Origin: Cytophagaceae bacterium
Lineage (GTDB): Bacteria; Bacteroidota; Bacteroidia; Cytophagales; Cytophagaceae
DNA length: 64,000 bases
Assembly: GCA_025455005.1 (NCBI GenBank)
Contig: JALONH010000004.1
Coordinates: forward strand, 1-64,000
Direction of reading: 5' to 3'
Of the stretch, positions 58,154 through 64,000 are shown piece after piece. Under the pieces are notes generated by a model that did not search any database, had not been told where the DNA came from, and worked only from the letters and a program-made list of their open reading frames with translations. The position numbers and the translations under genes were made by a program. Numbering within the stretch: the first letter of the stretch is position 1; each line of letters starts with the position of its first letter.

Positions 58154-59570
58154 GATCCGGTCCGGGATTTGGAGAAGAGGATGAGTTATTATTTGGTCTA
58201 GGTCCACGTCTATTTTTATAAGGGTTCGGTCTATTATTTCCGTTATTCCCTTCATTCGAACGGTTCTCTTGATTTCGATTGTTTGGTTGTTGGTTTTGAC
58301 GCTCCGGTCTTGGACCTTTGTTTTCGAAAGGGGCTGGAGAGGAACGTTCGGGTCTTGGGCCTCGGTTCTCCGGACGTGGAGCGTTATTTTGTCTTTCCGG
58401 TCGATCCCCTTTTGTAACAGGAGGTGTGGAACTGTCGCCGGATAAGCTGGTAGAGGCGTTTGGTTTTTTCTTTTTCTTCTTCTTTTTCTTTTTGAACTTA
58501 TCATCAAAACGCGACAGTTCTTCTTGCTCACGTTGTTGAGAGGCAACTTCTTCAGCAGAATCTACGACTGCGTTGGTTTCAAGAGAAATAGGGGTCTCTC
58601 CGGATTTATTCAATTCGAGTATTTCAGCAACACGGTCTACCGGTATGGGGTGCCAAGTACTTTCATCTCGGTATCCAAACCACATGATGCGTCGGAAAAT
58701 ATCTGTCTTTTGTAAAAAGGCATCCCCTTTAGATGTTTTCAACGGAGCCTCCACTTCCGGAATTCCTTTTAGTGCTTCTAAATAGGTGTCTAACTCGTAA
58801 TTCAAACAGCATTTAAGTCGACCGCATTGTCCTGATAATTTAGAAGGGTTAAGGGACAAGTTTTGATAACGTGCAGCAGATGTATTGACGTTTTTGAAAT
58901 CCGTCAACCAAGTGGAACAGCATAATTCTCGACCACAGGAACCTATACCTCCTAGTCGCGCGGCTTCATGACGTAGGGAGATTTGTTTCATCTCCACTCG
59001 TATCTTAAACTCCGATGCTAATAATTTTATTAGTTCCCTAAAATCTACCCGATCATCCGCTGAATAATAAAACGTAGCTTTTGTATTGTCGGCTTGGTAC
59101 TCGATGTCCGACAATTTCATATTCAATTTTAATTGTTGAATAATTTCTCTTGTTCGATACAACGTACCATGCTCTCGATTTCGCGCTTGATCAAATTTTT
59201 CAATGTCTTTGGCTGTAGCTTTTCGGTAAATTGCTTTAAGTTCATCGTTATCGGCTACATTTTTTTTACGCATTTGTAGGCGTACCATTTCGCCTTGTAG
59301 CGAAACATACCCGATATGATGACCTGAAGCCACTTCGATTACAACCGGATCTCCGGCGTAAAGCTCTAGTTGTTTTGTGTTGCGAAAAAATTCTTTACGT
59401 CCATTTTTAAAACGTATCTCTACAACATCATACGCCGGAAGTGCTTCCAACGTCATGTTACCCAACCAATCAAACGAATTTAATTTATTACATCCTCCGG
59501 AACTGCAGCCGCCGCTTCCACAGCCTTTACTTTCGGTACTGCAACCCGAACTACATGAAGAACAACCCAT
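58146..59570 (-). CDS. ricT: PSP1/RicT-domain protein with N-terminal Cys-rich and C-terminal disordered regions
   Basis: A 474-residue RicT (YaaT) homologue. The core PSP1 domain spans roughly 45-300, with FDQARNREHGTLYRTREIIQQLKL, FYYSADDRVDFRELIKLLASEFKIRVEMKQ and the cysteines of GSCGRELCCSTWL and QCGRLKCCLNYE. Residues 2-27 hold ten cysteines in CxSGC-like runs. After ~360 a 12-Lys run leads into a Pro/Arg/Asn/Gln-rich tail to the C-terminus, probably disordered. In Bacillus the RicA-RicF-RicT complex carries iron-sulfur clusters and affects RNA processing; the Bacteroidota role is less clear. First gene of the operon. Confidence 0.9.
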   Translation of the reverse strand: MGCSSCSSGCSTESKGCGSGGCSSGGCNKLNSFDWLGNMTLEALPAYDVVEIRFKNGRKEFFRNTKQLELYAGDPVVIEVASGHHIGYVSLQGEMVRLQMRKKNVADNDELKAIYRKATAKDIEKFDQARNREHGTLYRTREIIQQLKLNMKLSDIEYQADNTKATFYYSADDRVDFRELIKLLASEFKIRVEMKQISLRHEAARLGGIGSCGRELCCSTWLTDFKNVNTSAARYQNLSLNPSKLSGQCGRLKCCLNYELDTYLEALKGIPEVEAPLKTSKGDAFLQKTDIFRRIMWFGYRDESTWHPIPVDRVAEILELNKSGETPISLETNAVVDSAEEVASQQREQEELSRFDDKFKKKKKKKKKKPNASTSLSGDSSTPPVTKGDRPERQNNAPRPENRGPRPERSSPAPFENKGPRPERQNQQPNNRNQENRSNEGNNGNNRPNPYKNRRGPRPNNNSSSSPNPGPDHA

Positions 59571-59735
59571 ATATACTATATCCTACTCGGAATCTCTTAG
59601 TGATTTTTGATATGTAACCAAACATACCCAATCAGTAAATATACTAAAAAAAAGCCTTAGTCTGTATTAAAAATCCTTAGTTGAAAGTCAGCAAGTTAGG
59701 ACTTTGGCTGAGCGGAAAAATAGCATAAATGACAG

Positions 59736-59760
59736 GGCCATCCTACATAAATGGATGGCC
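59736..59760 (-). terminator. Hairpin downstream of purD
   Basis: GGCCATCC (59736-59743), a nine-base loop, GGATGGCC (59753-59760). It lies 38 bases after the purD stop on the minus strand; there is only a weak T run, so the terminator assignment is tentative. The rest of the 59571-59797 gap should hold the promoter of the ricT operon, but I find no clear TAnnTTTG on the minus strand. Confidence 0.55.
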
Positions 59761-59797
59761 GCATACATTTGAATGGTATATAGGGAGGGGTAAATGC

Positions 59798-61084
59798 TTA
59801 GTGTTTTTCGATCAACAAATCTAGACCTATATCCTTACGATAATATTTATCTTTCCACTGTATAATAGAAGCTGCCGCATTTGATTTTTTTAAGGCCTCG
59901 GGTATAGAGTTACCCATAGCGGTAACAGCCATAACTCGCCCACCATTGGTAACTAATGTGTCATTGTGTAGGGAAGTGCCGGCATGAAAAACGAGTACAT
60001 CTTGGGTTTGCTCTACATTTGTGATGATGTCTCCTTTAGCGTATGAATCCGGATACCCACCCGCAACTAACATGACTGTAGTTGCAGTTTGTGGATCAAT
60101 GTCTAAATGTATTGTATTTAATTGACCTTTAGCAAGTGCTTGTAAAATCTCCACAAAGTCAGTATTGATTCTAGGGAAGACGACCTCTGTTTCCGGATCG
60201 CCCATTCGAGCGTTGTATTCGATTACATAAGGCTCTCCCTTTTTATTCATTAGACCAATGAAAATAAAACCTCTATATCGAATGCCCTCTTTTTTTAATC
60301 CTTGAATCGTAGGTAAAATGATACGATCTTCTACCTTTTTCATAAACGAGTCGTCAGCAAAGGGGACAGGGGAGACAGCGCCCATGCCGCCGGTGTTAGG
60401 ACCGGTATCTTTTTCCCCAATACGTTTGTAGTCTTTTGCTTCCGGTAGGATGAGATAATGTTCTCCGTCTGTAAGTATGAATACGGATAACTCAATTCCG
60501 GTTAGGAATTCTTCGATAACTACTTTAGCGCTAGCCTCACCGAAGCGTTTGTTTTCCAACATATCCCGCAAGGTGTCTTGGGCGGTAATGGTATCTTCAG
60601 CTATGATAACCCCTTTGCCGGCTGCTAACCCATCAGCTTTTAACACAACGGGTAAAGAATGAGAGGCTACATACTGTAATCCTGCATCTAATTCTGTATC
60701 GGTAAAGGTTTCGGACGATGCAGTTGGTATTCCATACTTCATCATGAATTGTTTAGAAAAATCTTTACTTCCTTCCAGTTGAGCCCCTATTTTATCCGGA
60801 CCTATTACAGGTATATGTTGCAATGCTTTTGTTGATAGGAAGTAATCCACTATACCTTCTACTAATGGGGCTTCCGGACCTACTAATACTAATTCAATTT
60901 TTTTATCGATACAGGTTTGTTCTATCGCAGCAAAGTCAGTAACACTTGCTGCTATATTCGTAGCTACGGAAGCAGTACCTGCGTTCCCCGGTAATACATA
61001 AAGTGCCGAACATAAGGGCGATTGCTTTATTTTCCATGCAAACGTGTGCTCGCGGCCACCGGAACCTATGATTAAAATATTCAT
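59798..61084 (-). CDS. purD: Phosphoribosylamine-glycine ligase
   Basis: A 428-residue GAR synthetase, the second step of purine synthesis. Intact blocks: NILIIGSGGREHTFAWKI, VVGPEAPLVEGIVDYF-like VLVGPEAPLVEG, LPVVLKADGLAAGKGVIIAED (ATP-grasp), GPNTGGMGAVSPVP and YVIEYNARMGDPETEVVFPR (metal site). Length is normal. Single gene, followed by the hairpin at 59736. Confidence 0.97.
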   Translation of the reverse strand: MNILIIGSGGREHTFAWKIKQSPLCSALYVLPGNAGTASVATNIAASVTDFAAIEQTCIDKKIELVLVGPEAPLVEGIVDYFLSTKALQHIPVIGPDKIGAQLEGSKDFSKQFMMKYGIPTASSETFTDTELDAGLQYVASHSLPVVLKADGLAAGKGVIIAEDTITAQDTLRDMLENKRFGEASAKVVIEEFLTGIELSVFILTDGEHYLILPEAKDYKRIGEKDTGPNTGGMGAVSPVPFADDSFMKKVEDRIILPTIQGLKKEGIRYRGFIFIGLMNKKGEPYVIEYNARMGDPETEVVFPRINTDFVEILQALAKGQLNTIHLDIDPQTATTVMLVAGGYPDSYAKGDIITNVEQTQDVLVFHAGTSLHNDTLVTNGGRVMAVTAMGNSIPEALKKSNAAASIIQWKDKYYRKDIGLDLLIEKH

Positions 61085-61168
61085 TTATGTAATAATCGAT
61101 TAGAGTTGCAAAGTACAAAGGTTGTTAGACAAAGACAAATAACAAAGCGGATGACTCAAGTATAAAAA

Positions 61169-61206
61169 AAAGAAAACCCCGTTGATTCATCAACAGGGTT
61201 TTCTTT
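61169..61206 (-). terminator. Terminator after recQ
   Basis: AAAGAAAACCCCGTTGA (61169-61185), loop TTCA, TCAACAGGGTTTTCTTT (61190-61206): a 17-bp stem with one G-T pair. On the minus strand its 3' arm ends in a T run. It lies 16 bases after the recQ stop. Confidence 0.9.
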
Positions 61207-61221
61207 ATAGAATAGGTAAAA

Positions 61222-63411
61222 TTAATTTGCTACTTCGGATAAAAACTTAACGCGCATCAAACGAATTTCTTCTTCTGAATACTCGGTATCGCCAAGTGTT
61301 TTCAGGGCTTCACGAATATTATCGTTTTCTGCTTGCATGAAGTAATCGTATATTTCATCTTGTTTATCACCATCTACTACTTGATCAATATAATAATCTA
61401 AATTCAATCGAGTTCCGGAATAACAAATGTGTTCGATTTCTTGAAGCACATCGGAAAATGTTAATTGTTTCGAACTGGCAATCTCTTCTAAATCTACTTT
61501 TCTGTCAATTTGTTGAATTAAATAAATTTTAATTTTAGACTTATCTACGGATGATTTAACGACCACATCTTTTGCTGTAACGATTTCGTTATCTGCAACA
61601 TATTGTGTAATTAAATCAATAAAGGGTTTGCCAAATTTATTAACCTTACCCATGCCGACACCCACTATTCTGCTTAAGTCCTCTTTTGTTGTAGGATATG
61701 TGGTTGCCATTTCTTCTAGAGAGGGATCTTGGAAAACAGCGTAGGGAGGAATATTTTTATCTTTCGCAACTTTTTTTCGCAATGCTTTCAACATGTCCAT
61801 TAATTGGTCATCGCATGCTTGCCGTATTTGAGAATTATCTTCTTCTAATTCCGCTTCTGCTTCTGCTTCAAAATTATGGTCGGCATATAACTCCATCGGA
61901 TACGGCTGTTTCAAGTAAGCGATACCTTTAGATGTCATTTTTACATTACCGAACAATTCTTCGTCCTTCTCTAACAAACCATGCAACAGTAATTGACGAA
62001 ATATGGAATTCCAATACGTAATAGATTGTTCTTTCCCTTTACCGTATACCGGAAGTTCTGTGTGTTTATAACTTAAGGCATATTCATTTTCAATGCCCGC
62101 TATAACCGAACAAAGGTGGTGGATAGAGAATCGTTCTTCTGTTAATAAAACGGATTGTAAAGCTGTAATAACTTCTTCTTGTACAGTAAATTTTGTGCGG
62201 TCGCTTTTGCAGTTATCACAATAACCGCAATCTTTATCCATCGTTTCACCAAAGTAATAAAGGAGTTGGCGGCGACGGCATACCGATGATTCCGCATACG
62301 AAGAGATTTCATGCAACAAGTGTTTAGCATTGTCTCTTTCCGTAACTGGTTTATCTTTATTGAATTTTTCTAGTTTTAAAACATCATTGGCGCTGTAAAA
62401 CATTAAACAATGGGCGTCGATACCATCTCTGCCGGCACGTCCGGTTTCTTGGTAGTAACCTTCCAGGGATTTTGGGGTATCGTAATGAACTACAAATCGA
62501 ACATCCGGTTTGTCTATGCCCATTCCAAATGCAATGGTGGCCACAATGACATCGGCTTCTTCATTTAAAAAAGCATCTTGATTGTGCATCCGGACATGGG
62601 AGTCAAGACCGGCGTGATAAGGTAAAGCGCGTACGTCGTTTACTTTTAATAACTCAGCAATTTCTTCCACTTTTTTTCTACTCAAACAGTAGATAATTCC
62701 CGATGCTCCTTTTTGTGATTTTACAAATTTGATTAACTTTTTCTTAGTGCCTCCTTTAGGACGTACTTCATAAAATAAATTCGTTCTATTAAAGGACGAC
62801 TTAAATATGGTAGCATCGTCCATTTGCAAGTTCTTCTGTATATCAATTTGAACTTTTGGAGTGGCGGTGGCTGTGAGGGCAATAATGGGGATATTCGGAC
62901 CTAATGAATCTATAATGGTTCTGATTTTACGGTATTCCGGACGGAAATCATGCCCCCATTCTGAAATACAATGGGCCTCATCTATAGCTACAAAGGAAAC
63001 TCTTGCTTTTTTCAAAAAGGTGATGTTGTCCTCTTTGGTAAGCGATTCCGGCGCGACATATAATAATTTAACCTCGCCGGAGAGCGTTTCTTTCTTCACC
63101 TTGGTCATTTCCGCTTTAGTCAAGGTAGAGTTTAGAAATTGGGCATTGATTCCAAACGCATTTAATTGATCTACCTGATTTTTCATTAAAGCAATGAGAG
63201 GCGAAATAACAACGGCAGTGCCGGGCATAGAAATAGCCGGCAACTGGTAACACAGCGATTTGCCGGCACCGGTAGGCATAATCACAAAAGTGTTATTACC
63301 TGCCATTACATTATTGATAATAGCTTCTTGGTTACCTCGAAATCTGTCATACCCAAATACAGATTTCAATTTATTGATAACCTCTATGTCGTGATCGATT
63401 AGTACAGACAT
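61222..63411 (-). CDS. recQ: ATP-dependent DNA helicase RecQ
   Basis: A 729-residue RecQ helicase, longer than the E. coli protein (about 610). Walker A MPTGAGKSLCYQLPA, the DEAH box VAIDEAHCISEWGHDFR, motif III LTATAT, and motif VI QETGRAGRDG are intact; the RQC zinc site (CRRRQLLYYFGE, CGYCDNC) follows, then an HRDC domain (~525-600) and a C-terminal helical region common in Bacteroidota. I took ATG at 63411 over the preceding TTG. Confidence 0.96.
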   Translation of the reverse strand: MSVLIDHDIEVINKLKSVFGYDRFRGNQEAIINNVMAGNNTFVIMPTGAGKSLCYQLPAISMPGTAVVISPLIALMKNQVDQLNAFGINAQFLNSTLTKAEMTKVKKETLSGEVKLLYVAPESLTKEDNITFLKKARVSFVAIDEAHCISEWGHDFRPEYRKIRTIIDSLGPNIPIIALTATATPKVQIDIQKNLQMDDATIFKSSFNRTNLFYEVRPKGGTKKKLIKFVKSQKGASGIIYCLSRKKVEEIAELLKVNDVRALPYHAGLDSHVRMHNQDAFLNEEADVIVATIAFGMGIDKPDVRFVVHYDTPKSLEGYYQETGRAGRDGIDAHCLMFYSANDVLKLEKFNKDKPVTERDNAKHLLHEISSYAESSVCRRRQLLYYFGETMDKDCGYCDNCKSDRTKFTVQEEVITALQSVLLTEERFSIHHLCSVIAGIENEYALSYKHTELPVYGKGKEQSITYWNSIFRQLLLHGLLEKDEELFGNVKMTSKGIAYLKQPYPMELYADHNFEAEAEAELEEDNSQIRQACDDQLMDMLKALRKKVAKDKNIPPYAVFQDPSLEEMATTYPTTKEDLSRIVGVGMGKVNKFGKPFIDLITQYVADNEIVTAKDVVVKSSVDKSKIKIYLIQQIDRKVDLEEIASSKQLTFSDVLQEIEHICYSGTRLNLDYYIDQVVDGDKQDEIYDYFMQAENDNIREALKTLGDTEYSEEEIRLMRVKFLSEVAN

Positions 63412-63445
63412 CAAACGAAAAGAGAATTTAATGGACGAACTTTAG

Positions 63446-63453
63446 TATATTTG
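63446..63453 (+). promoter_or_regulatory. -7 element upstream of the KdsD-like gene
   Basis: TATATTTG matches TAnnTTTG; transcription would begin around 63460, about 38 bases before the proposed TTG start. No clear TTG 19-20 bases upstream. Confidence 0.45.
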
Positions 63454-63497
63454 ACCGTTGAAAGGTTGTAGAAACTTGGTCTAAATCGTTAAGTAAA

Positions 63498-64000
63498 TTG
63501 AAGTTAACAAAAAATATCCAAACCATAGCAAAGGATGTAATATTATATGAATCCGATGCCTTAAAAAAAATGGTAGATGCCATTGATAATGACTTTGAGC
63601 GCATTATAGAGACTATTTTGGCATGTAAGGGAAGAGTAGTAATTACAGGAATTGGGAAAAGTGCCATTATTGCACAAAAAATTGTCGCTACTTTAAATTC
63701 TACCGGAACCCCGTCGCTCTTCATGCACGCCGCAGATGCTATACACGGCGACTTGGGGATGATTCAAAAAGAAGATGTAGTGATTTGTATTTCTAAAAGT
63801 GGTAATACACCAGAAATAAAAGTGTTGGTTCCGTTAATACGCCGACGGGGAAGTGTCTTGATTGGAATGGTAGGTAATATTGATTCCTACTTATCTCATA
63901 ATTCAGATTACCGATTAAATGTTACAGTAGAGAAAGAAGCTTGTCCTAATAATTTAGCCCCCACCACCAGTACTACTGCTACACTTGTAATGGGCGATGC
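63498..64000 (+). CDS. kdsD: KdsD/KpsF-type arabinose-5-phosphate isomerase, partial (window edge)
   Basis: The first 167 residues of a SIS-domain sugar-phosphate isomerase making arabinose 5-phosphate for the Kdo sugar of lipopolysaccharide. Family sequence starts right after a TTG (LKLTKNIQTIAKDVILYES), continuing VVITGIGKSAIIAQKIVATLNSTGTPS, FMHAADAIHGDLGMIQKEDVVICISKSGNTPEIKVLVPL and EKEACPNNLAPTTSTTATLVMGD at the window end. No ATG is available upstream before the in-frame TGA at 63459, so TTG at 63498 is the likely start. The C-terminal CBS domains are beyond the window. Confidence 0.9.
   Translation, partial: MKLTKNIQTIAKDVILYESDALKKMVDAIDNDFERIIETILACKGRVVITGIGKSAIIAQKIVATLNSTGTPSLFMHAADAIHGDLGMIQKEDVVICISKSGNTPEIKVLVPLIRRRGSVLIGMVGNIDSYLSHNSDYRLNVTVEKEACPNNLAPTTSTTATLVMGD

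Noticed and set aside
58318-58539. Plus-strand frame with a long Phe run
   Set aside because: It is the reverse of the Lys-rich stretch and low-complexity tail of the RicT gene, with no independent signals.
58147-58546. N-terminal extension of GldH by 131 residues
   Set aside because: The extension is the RicT tail read in another frame; GldH has a clean lipoprotein leader starting at 58153.
63428-63724. Minus-strand frame of 98 residues
   Set aside because: It is antisense to the clear KdsD/KpsF coding sequence and resembles nothing.

Overview
The window comes from a member of the Bacteroidota, most likely a gliding, cellulose- or polysaccharide-using cytophaga-like lineage. The genus cannot be fixed from sequence alone. 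Evidence: a gldH gliding lipoprotein gene beside a RicT/PSP1 gene, a SusC-style TonB receptor with an N-terminal carboxypeptidase-regulatory domain, TAnnTTTG-type promoters instead of -10/-35 boxes, weak Shine-Dalgarno signals, many lipoproteins, DUF2490/DUF4403/DUF4919/DUF4239 families, and low GC (about 40% by eye, not computed). Most of the window is ordinary chromosome; I see no prophage, insertion sequence or CRISPR array.

Layout. 0-6 kb (minus strand): a shortened DUF1398 gene, a small Cys-rich membrane protein, then an envelope-folding operon (PpiC lipoprotein, SurA-like isomerase, MoxR ATPase, CYTH protein). 6-10.4 kb (minus): guaB followed by an RsbU-RsbV-RsbW partner-switching module. 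10.5-15.8 kb (plus): Rrf2 regulator, TonB receptor, DUF2490 protein and TSUP permease; two promoters here share the same two-block architecture, suggesting one regulon. 15.8-24.1 kb: housekeeping and hypothetical genes (prmC, ribD, DUF2461, SDR, ilvA, a lipoprotein, an AsmA-like protein without a standard start codon). 24.2-24.5 kb: a real tRNA-Val flanked by two defective tRNA-like copies carrying a GC-rich hairpin in place of the anticodon arm. 25.4 kb: GH5 secreted glycanase.

26.6-33.2 kb: a thiamine operon, TPP riboswitch-thiS-thiC-thiD-thiE-thiG-thiH-thiF(rhodanese). A divergent second ThiE/TenI-like gene lies 2 kb away at 35.3 kb; a class C beta-lactamase-like lipoprotein and a SAP-domain protein sit between, flanked by a short direct repeat derived from the ThiE-like 3' end, which suggests an insertion. 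36-43 kb is an accessory-looking stretch: YceI, dispersed palindromic repeats, a GNAT protein, a DUF4239 pseudogene, a Crp/Fnr regulator, two probably related membrane proteins, YCII and SRPBCC proteins.

43-53.8 kb: a secreted TPR-CHAT protein with intact His/Cys dyad paired with a beta-barrel gene; a PfkB kinase; then DUF4403 lipoprotein, a 1269-residue DUF4011/SF1 helicase and a beta-propeller-like protein. 53.8-59.6 kb (minus): a tight five-gene operon ricT-gldH-DUF4919-membrane acyltransferase-ion channel. Its last gene fuses a periplasmic-binding-protein type 1 domain to a complete pentameric ligand-gated ion channel and is the most striking item in the window. 59.8-64 kb: purD, recQ and the start of a KdsD/KpsF sugar-phosphate isomerase cut by the window edge.
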